From: Paenibacillus pasadenensis DSM 19293
GTDB taxonomy: Bacteria > Bacillota > Bacilli > Paenibacillales > Paenibacillaceae
Direction: 5' to 3'
Length of the DNA: 64,000 nt
Assembly: GCF_000422485.1 (NCBI RefSeq)
Contig: NZ_KE383853.1
Span: forward strand, 163,539 to 227,538
Shown piece by piece: positions 33,388 to 41,629 of the stretch (position 1 is its first letter; the number at the start of each line of letters is the position of its first letter). The notes under the pieces are model-generated. The model did not search any database. It worked only from the letters and a program-made list of their open reading frames with translations, and had not been told where the DNA came from. Position numbers and translations under genes: made by a program.

Positions 33388-33399
33388 GGTCTCTTCCTC

Positions 33400-34482
33400 C
33401 TATTGTTCGTTCTTGACCTGCAGCTCGCCGCTATGGAGCGAGACGAAGACCGCCTCGATCTTGTCCTTGACCGCTTGCGGGATGCTCGATTCAAAGCCGT
33501 GGTACGGACTCAGATACACGGCGCCTTCCTTGACGCCCAGCATCTTGGGCTCCGCTTTCATGCGGCCTTCCTTGATGTCCTTCACGACCGACGCCATCGC
33601 CGCCGGGTAGTCCTGGATGACGCTGACGGCGACCGTGTCCGGCGCGAGCGCATTCAGATCGACATTGGAGCCGATCGACAGCACGCCCTTCTGCTTCGCC
33701 GCCTCGATGCCGCCGTTGCCGGCCGCGTTCGCATTCGCCATCACGACGTCCGCGCCTTTTTCGATCATCGAAATGGCCGTCTCCTTCGCCTTGGCGATGT
33801 CATCGTTGCTGCCTGTCATCGCCGTGAACACCTCGATGCCCGGCACGGCCGCCTCCGCGCCCTCCTTGAAGCCGGCGACGGAATTGGTGATCGGCGGGAT
33901 GTCCGTGCCTCCGATGGCGGCAACCTTGCCCGACTTGGACAGCAGCGCGGCCGCCGTGCCCATCAGATAGCCTTGCTCGCGGTTGTTGATGCTGATCGAG
34001 GCGACGTTCGGCTCCTGAGAGACGGCGGCGCTCGTCACGAGGAACCAGGTGTCCGGGAATTCCTTGGCGATCTCCATCATCGGCTCGGCGTATTCGAATC
34101 CATGGCCGATCACGACCTGAAAGCCGTCCTGCGCATAGCCGCGGATGAACTCCGCCGCGTCGGATTGCCCGACCTTCTCCGAATGCTGGGTATCGGCTCC
34201 GAGCACATCCTTGATCTTCAGCAAGCCGTTGTAGGCGACGCTGTTCCAGCCGTTGTCGTTCACCGCTCCCGGCGTCAGCAAGGCGACCTTGAAGCCGCTC
34301 TTGCCCGCCGCTTCCGCTTCCGGCTTGGCAGTCGTTCCGGCCGCCTTGTTGCCGCCGCATCCTGCCAGCAGCAGCGTCAGCGCCAGCAGCAGCGCGATCA
34401 GCCGCGACGTCCTCATGCGGCTCCGCTTGCCGAGCCGCTTCCTGCCGTTTTCCTGCTGCTTCATTCCGTATGCCTGTTCCAT
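33400..34482 (-). CDS. BMP family nucleoside-binding lipoprotein (NupN/YufN type)
   Basis: 360 aa. N-terminal cytosolic stub then lipoprotein signal (LIALLLALTLLLAGC). BMP/Med fold: F-K-V-A-L-L-T-P-G-A-V-N-D-N-G-W-N, G-H-G-F-E-Y-A, N-N-R-E-Q-G-Y-L-M-G and V-V-M-A-N-A-N-A-A-G-N. Members bind nucleosides. It is encoded with a double ATPase and two permeases, matching the four-part Nup guanosine transporter of B. subtilis; the nucleobase specificity is inferred from its neighbours. Confidence 0.92.
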   Translation of the reverse strand: MEQAYGMKQQENGRKRLGKRSRMRTSRLIALLLALTLLLAGCGGNKAAGTTAKPEAEAAGKSGFKVALLTPGAVNDNGWNSVAYNGLLKIKDVLGADTQHSEKVGQSDAAEFIRGYAQDGFQVVIGHGFEYAEPMMEIAKEFPDTWFLVTSAAVSQEPNVASISINNREQGYLMGTAAALLSKSGKVAAIGGTDIPPITNSVAGFKEGAEAAVPGIEVFTAMTGSNDDIAKAKETAISMIEKGADVVMANANAAGNGGIEAAKQKGVLSIGSNVDLNALAPDTVAVSVIQDYPAAMASVVKDIKEGRMKAEPKMLGVKEGAVYLSPYHGFESSIPQAVKDKIEAVFVSLHSGELQVKNEQ

Positions 34483-34548
34483 CTCATCGACCCCCGTTTT
34501 GGTTTGAAATGAACCTCCTCCAGCCGCGAGCCGCGCCCGCCTGAACGG

Positions 34549-36078
34549 TCAGCTCTCCATGCCGGCCATCCACATGCCGATCCGGCCCGCGTCGAACTCG
34601 CCGCGCTCCAGCTGTCCGAGCAGCCGGCCCTGGTACATCACCGCGATGCGGTCGGACAGAGCGAGCAGCTCCTCCAGCTCCGTCGACAGCAGCAGCACGG
34701 CGCAGCCGCGCTCGCGCTCGGCGAGCAGCCGCTCGCGCACATGCTCGGCGGCGCCGACGTCCATGCCCCGCGTCGGCTGCATCGCCAGCAGCAGGCTCGG
34801 CTCCAGCATCAGCTCGCGCGCCAGCACGACCTTCTGCTGATTGCCTCCGGACAGCGCCCGCACCGGCTTGCTCAGACCCGGCGTCCGCACGCGGAACGAC
34901 TGCACCGCCTGCTCCGCGGCCTGGCGGATTTCAAGCCGGCGCAGCAGCCCGAAGCGGCTGAACGGAGCGCTGCGATAGGACTTGGCGATCAAGCTTTCGC
35001 CGATAGTCAGATCGAGGCACAGCCCCTCGCGATGCCGATCCTCGGGGATGTAGCCGACCCCGAGCTCCGCCAGCCGCCGCGGATTGGGCCGCTCCAGGCG
35101 CTTCCCGCCCAGCTCCACCTCGCCGCTTGCGATCGGCAGCAGGCCGAGCAGCGCCTCGCACAGCTCCCGCTGGCCGTTGCCGTCGACGCCGGCGATGCCC
35201 AATATCTCACCCTCCCGCAGCTCCAGCGACACCCCCTGCAGCGGCTGGCCTTCCGGCGCCGGCGCATGCACCTCCTTCATCTTCAGATGCGTCTGCCCTT
35301 GCCGGCGCGCCGTCCGGTTCGAGACCGGCTTCAGCTCGCGCCCGACCATGAGCGCGGCCAGCTCGGAGGCGCTCGTCGAAGCGATGTCCCGGCTGGCGAC
35401 GAGCTGGCCGGAGCGCAGCACGCTCACCCGGTCGCAGACGCTCATCACCTCCTGCAGCTTGTGGCTGATGAATACGATCGTCTTGCCCTGCTCCCGCAAG
35501 CGGCGCAAAATGACGATCAGCTCCTCCACCTCCGGCGGCGTCAGCACCGCCGTCGGTTCGTCGAGAATAATGAACTCGGCTCCGCGATACAGCGTCTTGA
35601 CGATCTCCACGCGCTGCTGCTGTCCGACGGACAGCTCCTGCACCTTGCGCCGGGGATCGATCCGCAGTCCGAACCGCTCCGACAGCCGCTCGATGTCGCG
35701 GCAAGCCTGCCGCTTGCGGAACAGCGGACCGCGACCCTGCTTCAGGCCGATCATTACGTTTTCCGCCGCCGTCAGCGCCGGCACGAGCATGAAGTGCTGA
35801 TGCACCATGCCGATGCCCGCTCTCATCGCCGCGCGAGGCGAATCGAAGCGGACCGGCGCTCCGTTGAAGAGGATCTCGCCCTCGTCCGGCTCGATCAGCC
35901 CCGAGAGCATGTTCATGAGCGTGCTTTTGCCGGCGCCGTTCTCGCCGAGGATGGCGTGGATCTCGCCGCGCCGGATATCGAGGTCCAGCCTGTCGTTCGC
36001 CGTGAACGAGCCGAACCGCTTTGTCAGTCCGCGGGTGGCGAGCATGCTTTCTCCCGCCGCTTTGCCGTTTGTCCGCAT
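34549..36078 (-). CDS. Nucleoside ABC transporter ATP-binding protein (NupO/YufO type)
   Basis: 509 aa double ATPase. First half: Walker A GENGAGKST, signature L-S-V-G-Q-Q-Q-R-V-E-I-V-K-T-L, Walker B FIILDEPTAVL. Second half: degenerate Walker A (G-V-D-G-N-G-Q-R-E-L) and L-S-G-G-N-Q-Q-K-V-V-L-A-R-E-L. Typical of BMP-dependent nucleoside importers. ATG 36078 follows AAGGAGGG. Third transport gene in operon order, 33 bp after a permease gene. Confidence 0.94.
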   Translation of the reverse strand: MRTNGKAAGESMLATRGLTKRFGSFTANDRLDLDIRRGEIHAILGENGAGKSTLMNMLSGLIEPDEGEILFNGAPVRFDSPRAAMRAGIGMVHQHFMLVPALTAAENVMIGLKQGRGPLFRKRQACRDIERLSERFGLRIDPRRKVQELSVGQQQRVEIVKTLYRGAEFIILDEPTAVLTPPEVEELIVILRRLREQGKTIVFISHKLQEVMSVCDRVSVLRSGQLVASRDIASTSASELAALMVGRELKPVSNRTARRQGQTHLKMKEVHAPAPEGQPLQGVSLELREGEILGIAGVDGNGQRELCEALLGLLPIASGEVELGGKRLERPNPRRLAELGVGYIPEDRHREGLCLDLTIGESLIAKSYRSAPFSRFGLLRRLEIRQAAEQAVQSFRVRTPGLSKPVRALSGGNQQKVVLARELMLEPSLLLAMQPTRGMDVGAAEHVRERLLAERERGCAVLLLSTELEELLALSDRIAVMYQGRLLGQLERGEFDAGRIGMWMAGMES

Positions 36079-36111
36079 GGCGTTCCCTCCTTATCTAGGC
36101 TTCGAGCAAGC

Positions 36112-37047
36112 TCAGGCGCGGTTGGCGGCGCTTTTGTACGGCATGGCCGTCGCTGCCGGCGCCCGTGTCCGGCCCGAGAACCAGGATAGGGCGAGCATCG
36201 TCAGCACATACGGGAAGAGGAGGAGCAGCTGGTACGGAATCTCGATGCCGAGCGTCTGGAAGCGCAGCTGCAGCGCGTCGGCAGCGCCGAACAGCAGCGA
36301 GCCCGCCGCCGTGCCCCCTGGCGTCCAGCGGCCGAAGATGACCGCGGACAAGGCGATGAACCCTCGCCCCGCCACCATATTTTCCGTGAACTGGTTCAAG
36401 ATGCCGATCGACAGCGCCGCCCCCGCAAGTCCAGCCAGCACGCCGCCGATGGCGCAGCACTGGTAGCGGATGCGATGCACGCGCACGCCGAGCGTATCGG
36501 CGGCCAGCGGATGCTCGCCGACCGCACGCACGCTGAGTCCCCAGTTCGTCCGATACAGGACGAGGCTGACGGCCGGCAGCAGCAGGAAGGCGAGATAAGT
36601 CAGTGCATTGTGCTGGAACAGCAGCGGTCCGACGACCGGCAGATCGCTCAGCAGCGGAACCGGCCACGGCTGCAGGCTGACCGCCTGCCGCGCTTCCGTG
36701 CCCATGCCGAGCAGGCTGCGCCCGAAAACGGTCGTCACGCCAAGGCCGAGCAGATTGAGCGCGGTGCCGATGATGACCTGGTCCGCTCCGGTCGTGACGA
36801 CGAGAAAGGCGAACAGAAGGCCGATCAGGCAGCCCGCGGCAGCGCCGGCCGCCAGTCCCATCCAGGCGCTGCCGCCGGCGGCCGAGCCGAGCACCGCAGC
36901 CAGCGCGCCGATCAGCATCATGCCCTCCATGCCGATGTTCAGGATGCCGCTGCGCGCCATGAACAGCACGCCGAGCGAAGCCAGCAGCACGATCGCGGAC
37001 AGCCGGATTGCCGCCGCTGCGTAGTTGATCCATACGTCTGCGCTCAT
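36112..37047 (-). CDS. Nucleoside ABC transporter permease (NupQ/YufQ type)
   Basis: 311 aa, strongly hydrophobic, BPD_transp_2 family. Conserved N-terminal region A-R-S-G-I-L-N-I-G-M-E-G-M-M-L-I-G-A and central I-I-G-T-A-L-N-L-L-G-L-G. The shorter of two non-identical permeases, as in Nup systems. Start ATG 37047 overlaps the stop of the upstream permease gene by 4 bp. Confidence 0.93.
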   Translation of the reverse strand: MSADVWINYAAAAIRLSAIVLLASLGVLFMARSGILNIGMEGMMLIGALAAVLGSAAGGSAWMGLAAGAAAGCLIGLLFAFLVVTTGADQVIIGTALNLLGLGVTTVFGRSLLGMGTEARQAVSLQPWPVPLLSDLPVVGPLLFQHNALTYLAFLLLPAVSLVLYRTNWGLSVRAVGEHPLAADTLGVRVHRIRYQCCAIGGVLAGLAGAALSIGILNQFTENMVAGRGFIALSAVIFGRWTPGGTAAGSLLFGAADALQLRFQTLGIEIPYQLLLLFPYVLTMLALSWFSGRTRAPAATAMPYKSAANRA

Positions 37048-38207
37048 GCGCCTTCCCCTCCTAGCTTGGAATCGATAGCCGCGCTCTGTCCGGTTTGGCC
37101 GGATTGCCCGGAGTGCCCGGATTGCTCCGCCGACCGCTGGCCGACGAGCCGCGCGACGATCGTCCGCTTCACCCCGGCCAGCCAGTAGCGGTTGCAGAGC
37201 AGCAGGATGATGAGCACCGCCTGGATGACGTAGACGAGAGAAGTCGAGGCGCCCGTCGCGCGCTGCATCGCGTTCGCTCCGCTGCGCAGTCCGCCGAACA
37301 GCAGCGCCGACAGGATGTTTCCGAGCGGATGCGCGCCTCCGAGCAGCGCGACCGCGATGCCGTCATAGCCGAAGCCCGGGGAAAAATTCTGCAGCAGCCG
37401 ATGCTGCACGCCGGCGATCTCGACCCACCCGGCCAGACCGGCGAAGCCGCCGCTCGCCATGAGCACAAGCACGGTGTTGCGCCTCACCGGCATGCCCATC
37501 ACCTCGGCCGCCCGCCAGTTCGAGCCGGCAGAGCGGATCTCGTAGCCCCATGCCGAGCGATGCAGCAGGAGATAGGCGATGAGCGCCGCGCCCAGCGCGA
37601 CGAACACGCCGGCATGCAGCCGCGAGCCGAGCAGCCTGGGCAGCTCCGCCGCCAGCGGAATCGCCGCCGTCTGCGGCAGCGACCCGCCGGCATCGCGCAG
37701 CGGCCCCGTCACCATGTAGCTGACGACGTACAGGCCGACATAATTGAGCATGATCGTATTGATGATCTCGCTTGCTCCTCGGCCGGCCTTGAGCGCTCCG
37801 GCGATGCCGCCCCAGAGCGCCCCGCCCGCCATGCCGCACAGCAGCGCCAGCGGCAGATGCAGCCAGCCCGGCAGCGGCGGCAGCAGCAGCGCCGCCGCCG
37901 TGCCGGCGAGCGCTCCGGCGTAGAGCTGGCCTTCGGCGCCGATGTTGAACAGGCCGCAGCGGTAAGCGAAGCTGTAGGCGAGCCCCGTAAGCAGCAGCGG
38001 CGTCGCCTTCACGAGCGTTTCCTTGATGCTGTTCGCGCTGCCGGCCGCCCCCTCCCACAGGACCGGATAGGCCGACCAGGGCGAGATGCCCGCCGCCGCC
38101 ATCACCGCCGCTCCTGCCGCCAGCGCCCCGGCAAGCGCCAGAGCGTAAAACAGCGCTTCGACGAGCAGCAGGAGGGCTTTTTCACGGGCCGTGCCCTTAT
38201 CTCCCAA
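37044..38207 (-). CDS. Nucleoside ABC transporter permease (NupP/YufP type)
   Basis: 387 aa, multi-pass membrane protein. Begins at TTG 38207 preceded by GGGGGTCATCCAT; no closer ATG exists. Conserved R-C-G-L-F-N-I-G-A-E-G-Q-L-Y-A-G-A and I-N-T-I-M-L-N-Y-V segments. It has a Gly/Gln/Ser-rich C-terminal tail (S-G-Q-S-G-Q-T-G-Q-S) that is low-complexity. It heads the transporter part of the operon, 52 bp after the amidohydrolase. Confidence 0.93.
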   Translation of the reverse strand: MGDKGTAREKALLLLVEALFYALALAGALAAGAAVMAAAGISPWSAYPVLWEGAAGSANSIKETLVKATPLLLTGLAYSFAYRCGLFNIGAEGQLYAGALAGTAAALLLPPLPGWLHLPLALLCGMAGGALWGGIAGALKAGRGASEIINTIMLNYVGLYVVSYMVTGPLRDAGGSLPQTAAIPLAAELPRLLGSRLHAGVFVALGAALIAYLLLHRSAWGYEIRSAGSNWRAAEVMGMPVRRNTVLVLMASGGFAGLAGWVEIAGVQHRLLQNFSPGFGYDGIAVALLGGAHPLGNILSALLFGGLRSGANAMQRATGASTSLVYVIQAVLIILLLCNRYWLAGVKRTIVARLVGQRSAEQSGHSGQSGQTGQSAAIDSKLGGEGA

Positions 38208-38259
38208 ATGGATGACCCCCTTCTATGGAACTTCTGTCGATCTCGCCTCCGATCCGGCG

Positions 38260-39645
38260 TCAGCCCCGCTGGGCGTAGGCCGGATAAGAGGCGGCCAGCC
38301 GGCTTCGCAGCCGATCGACGCGGCTCTGGGCGCGGCGGATCACCTCCGCCTCGTCGACGAGCGTGCAGCGGCCGCCGCTGACGACGACGCGTCCGTCCAC
38401 GAGCACCGTGTGCACATCGTTGCCGTTGGCGTTGTACACGAGCGCCGAGGAGATGCGGTGCACCGGCGCGATATGCGCCTTTTGCAGATCGACGATGACG
38501 ATGTCGGCCTTCATGCCCGGCGCGAGCTTGCCCAGGTCATGCTCGCGGCCGAGCGCCTTCGCTCCGCCTCTCGTGCCGAGCTCCAGCACCTGCATCGGCG
38601 GCAGCACGGTCGAGTCCATCCGATCCAGCTTGTGCAGGCAGGCGGTGAACTTGAGCACCTCCAGATTGTCCTGGCAGTTGTTGCTGCCCGGTCCGTCCGT
38701 GCCGAGCGCGACGTTGATGCCGGCCTCCAGCATGTCCGGCACTCTGGCGACGCCGGAGGCGAGGTACAGGTTGGATACGGGACAGTGGATGACGGACGCG
38801 CCCGCATCCCGGATCAGCTCCAGCTCGCGGTCGCTGAGCCAGATGCCGTGGACGACCTGGGTCGACGGCCCGAGCAGGCCGGACGCCTCGACCAGCTCCA
38901 GGTTGCGGAGGCCGAAGCGCTCCAGCGTATTTTCAATCTGGCTGCTCGTCTCCGCGACATGGATGTGGGCGATGAGCCCGCGCTCGCGGCTGAATCGGCC
39001 TGCCCGCTCCAGGAACTGCCGCGAGCAGCCGTACAGATTGAGCGGCCCCATCGCGATCCGCAGCCGGCCGCCCGCCTCGCCGTCCCAGCGCTCCAGCGCC
39101 TCCTCCGTGCGGCGGAAGATGTCCTCCTCCTCCTCGCGCAGCCGCTCCTCGTAGCTCAGATCGACTCCGCCCCGCGCCAGATAGCCTCGGATGCCGCTTT
39201 CGCGCATCGCCTGCAGCACGCCGTCCGTATTGCCTTCAAACGTATGGATGTAGTGATGGTCCATGATCGTCGTCGCGCCGGACTTCAGGTTCTCGATGCA
39301 GCCGATCATCGCCGCCAAATAAAAATCCTCTTCTTCCATCGCCAGCGAGCCCGGCCAGATCACCTGCCGCAGCCAGTCGGACAGCCGGAACTCGTCGGAT
39401 ACGCCGCGCAGAAACGTCTGGAACAGATGCGTATGCCCGTTGACCAGCCCCGGGATGACCGCCATCCCGCCCGCATCGATGATCCGTTCGGCCCGCGAGA
39501 GCAGCCTCGCCTCGCCTTCCTCCAGCGGCCAGCGGCCGACCTCGACGATCCGGTCGTCCTCCACCAGCACATATCCCGGCTCCAGCAGCTCTCGGCTGTC
39601 GTTCATCGTCAGGACGGAGCCGTTTCGAATCAGTATCGTGCCCAT
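38260..39645 (-). CDS. Amidohydrolase family protein (8-oxoguanine/purine deaminase-like)
   Basis: 461 aa, metal-dependent TIM-barrel deaminase of the TrzN/AtzB/GuaD/SAH-deaminase group. Zn ligands H-T-H-L-F (HxH) near residue 70, His of A-H-I-H-V-A-E-T near 238, H-G-I near 280 and the catalytic Asp in ALGTDGPGSNNCQDNLE near 320. First gene of the operon that encodes the nucleoside importer and Rieske oxygenase, and divergent from a PucR regulator. Deamination of an (oxo- or methyl-) purine is the best guess; s-triazine-like substrates are possible within the family. Confidence 0.9.
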   Translation of the reverse strand: MGTILIRNGSVLTMNDSRELLEPGYVLVEDDRIVEVGRWPLEEGEARLLSRAERIIDAGGMAVIPGLVNGHTHLFQTFLRGVSDEFRLSDWLRQVIWPGSLAMEEEDFYLAAMIGCIENLKSGATTIMDHHYIHTFEGNTDGVLQAMRESGIRGYLARGGVDLSYEERLREEEEDIFRRTEEALERWDGEAGGRLRIAMGPLNLYGCSRQFLERAGRFSRERGLIAHIHVAETSSQIENTLERFGLRNLELVEASGLLGPSTQVVHGIWLSDRELELIRDAGASVIHCPVSNLYLASGVARVPDMLEAGINVALGTDGPGSNNCQDNLEVLKFTACLHKLDRMDSTVLPPMQVLELGTRGGAKALGREHDLGKLAPGMKADIVIVDLQKAHIAPVHRISSALVYNANGNDVHTVLVDGRVVVSGGRCTLVDEAEVIRRAQSRVDRLRSRLAASYPAYAQRG

Positions 39646-39697
39646 CTGTCTCCACCCCGTTTATGTCATGTTTTCTAACATTCTTTGACTTGAAACT

Positions 39698-39727
39698 AGC
39701 ATAATGGATTGCTCCCCTTGCTGTCTT
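39698..39727 (-). promoter_or_regulatory. Promoter of the amidohydrolase-nup-Rieske operon
   Basis: Minus strand AAGACA (39722-39727), 18 bp, TATGCT (39698-39703). The poor -35 overlaps a PucR-box-like sequence, which fits regulator dependence. Confidence 0.5.
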
Positions 39728-39734
39728 TGGTTAT
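39722..39734 (+). promoter_or_regulatory. PucR-box-like site (with a second, inverted one at 39771-39783)
   Basis: TGTCTTTGGTTAT matches 11 of 13 positions of the B. subtilis PucR box WWWCNTTGGTTAA. A second, weaker inverted copy (CTTTGGTCA read on the minus strand, around 39771-39779) lies nearer pucR. Both are between the divergent pucR-like gene and the operon. Confidence 0.6.
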
Positions 39735-39831
39735 ACTTAACGAAAAAATAGAGCCCACTTGGCTCGAATGACCAAAGGAACTCTCGCAGGATTGAATATC
39801 TGACATATATATGACGAGAGGAAGAAGGACG

Positions 39832-41526
39832 ATGAGGATCGGAGATCTGATTGATGCGCCCGTGCTCGGCAGCTCCCGGCTCATCGGCGGCAAGGGCGGG
39901 CTCGACCGGATGGTCGCCAGCGTCAACATGATGGATTCGCCGGATATTTTTGACTTCCTGAAGCCGAATGAGCTGCTGCTCACGACCGCCTATGCCGTCA
40001 AGGACAAGCCGGAGATGCTGCTGCGCCTCATCGAGGAGATGGCCCGGCTCGGCTGCGCCGGCCTCGGCATCAAGACGAAGCGCTACTTCGACCGCATGCC
40101 GGCCGGGCTGCAGGAAGCGGCGGACCGCCATCAGCTGCCGCTGCTGGAGCTGGGGCTGGACTGCTCGCTGGCCGATGCGGTGCAGCAGCTGATGGGCCGC
40201 ATCCTGCAGTTCCGCACGGAGGAGATGCGCTATGCGCTGCTCGCCCATCGCCAGCTGACCGAGCTCGTCATGGAAGGGCGCAGCCTCCAGGATCTGACCG
40301 AGGCCGTCGGCCGCCTGATCGGCCTGCCCGTGCTGCTGCTCGGGATCGAAGGAGAGCCGCTGGCGACCTCAGGCATCGGTGCGGGCGGCGCTTGGCCCGC
40401 TGACTTGATGTCCAGCGAGCGGCCGTCCTCCGGCACGGGCGAGCCGCTCGGCAGCTCTATTTTCCGGAGGCTGCGCGAGAGTCAAGGGCTCTCCTCCCTC
40501 CGCCCGGTCTATTTCCCGCTGGATCGCCACGGCTCCAGCTGGTCCGGCGTGCTCGCCGCGCCGATCCATACGACCCAGCTCCAAGGCGGGCTGCTGGCCT
40601 TATGCCGCGACGGCTCTCCCGACGAGATGGTCTACCAGACGCTGGAGCAGGCGGCGAACGTCGCCAGCTTCGAGCTGCTCAAGACGCTGGCCGTGCGCGA
40701 GCGCTCGCGCCGCTACAAGCATGACTTCCTCTCCGATGTCGTCGACGGGCTGATCGTCCAGGAGGACGAGATCGCGCGGCGGGGCAGCGTCTACGGCCTG
40801 CAGCCGTTGCAGCCCTATGTTTGCGTCGTCATCAAAAAAGACCCGCCGTCCGACCTGATGGCCGGGGGCGAGTCGAGTCCGCAGCGGATGGATCGGCGCG
40901 AGCGGGACGCCTTGTACGAAGCGGTCAAAAAAGCCGCGCGCTCCGCCGGTCTCGGCGGGCTGCTGTTCGCCAAGCAGGACGGCCTGGCGATGATCGAGCC
41001 TTGCCGGGCAGGCGGAGCGAGCGGACTGGAGCCGCTGCTCGGCTCGCCGCTGCAGCGAGCCGTCGGCCAAGCCGCGGAAGCGCTCGGCGCCGGACTCAGC
41101 TGCGGCATCGGCAATCCGGCCGAGACGCTGAGCTTTCTTGCGCGCTCTTTCCAGGAAGCGCAGGACGCCTGGCAGTCCGGCCTGCTCGGTGGCAAGCGGC
41201 GCTTCATCCAGTTCAGCCATGTGCGCGAGCTGCCCGAGCTGCTGCGGATGCTGCCGCTCCAGGAACGCCGCCGCTTCGTCGCCGAGACGTTCGGCGCGCT
41301 CGATCTCGCCGAGGAGAGCGAGGAGCTGCGCCGGACGCTGCGCGCCTACTACGAGCATCACGGACGTATCGCCGACACCGCCAAGGCGCTGTTCGTCCAC
41401 CGCAATACGGTCATCTACCGGATCGCCAAAATCGAGCAGCTGAGCGGACGCTCCCTGCGATCTCCGGCGGACAGCCTGCGCTTCCGCACCGCCTTCCAGC
41501 TCGAGGAGCTGGACAAAACCAACTAG
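39832..41526 (+). CDS. PucR family transcriptional regulator
   Basis: 564 aa from ATG 39832 (MRIGDLIDAPVLGSSRLI), preceded by GAGGAAGAAGG; the ATG at 39811 lacks a ribosome site. N-terminal PucR domain 1-125 (M-M-D-S-P-D-I-F-D-F-L-K-P-N-E-L-L-L-T-T), a GAF-like middle, a CdaR-type domain, and the C-terminal HTH_30 (HHGRIADTAKALFVHRNTVI). PucR proteins respond to purine-degradation intermediates. Its position, divergent from a purine-type uptake and deamination operon with a PucR-like box between, makes local control very likely. Confidence 0.92.
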   Translation: MRIGDLIDAPVLGSSRLIGGKGGLDRMVASVNMMDSPDIFDFLKPNELLLTTAYAVKDKPEMLLRLIEEMARLGCAGLGIKTKRYFDRMPAGLQEAADRHQLPLLELGLDCSLADAVQQLMGRILQFRTEEMRYALLAHRQLTELVMEGRSLQDLTEAVGRLIGLPVLLLGIEGEPLATSGIGAGGAWPADLMSSERPSSGTGEPLGSSIFRRLRESQGLSSLRPVYFPLDRHGSSWSGVLAAPIHTTQLQGGLLALCRDGSPDEMVYQTLEQAANVASFELLKTLAVRERSRRYKHDFLSDVVDGLIVQEDEIARRGSVYGLQPLQPYVCVVIKKDPPSDLMAGGESSPQRMDRRERDALYEAVKKAARSAGLGGLLFAKQDGLAMIEPCRAGGASGLEPLLGSPLQRAVGQAAEALGAGLSCGIGNPAETLSFLARSFQEAQDAWQSGLLGGKRRFIQFSHVRELPELLRMLPLQERRRFVAETFGALDLAEESEELRRTLRAYYEHHGRIADTAKALFVHRNTVIYRIAKIEQLSGRSLRSPADSLRFRTAFQLEELDKTN

Positions 41527-41557
41527 GCCGGGCGCGGCAGCTGCCGCATCCGGCCTT
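41527..41557 (+). terminator. Hairpin after pucR-like gene
   Basis: GCCGG-gc-GCGGCAG/CTGCCGC-at-CCGGC followed by CTTT; compact GC-rich stem, short T tract. Confidence 0.6.
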
Positions 41558-41629
41558 TACCCTTCCAATTCCGCGCGCCGGCGATTCCTTCCGCCAATCC
41601 GCATTCGCCGATCCGCGCTGCGGAAGCCG

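Noticed and set aside
32293..34512. A 739-codon plus-strand open frame across the Rieske and BMP genes
   Set aside because: Antisense shadow of two genes with clear motifs; the translated product is low-information and has no plausible ribosome site.
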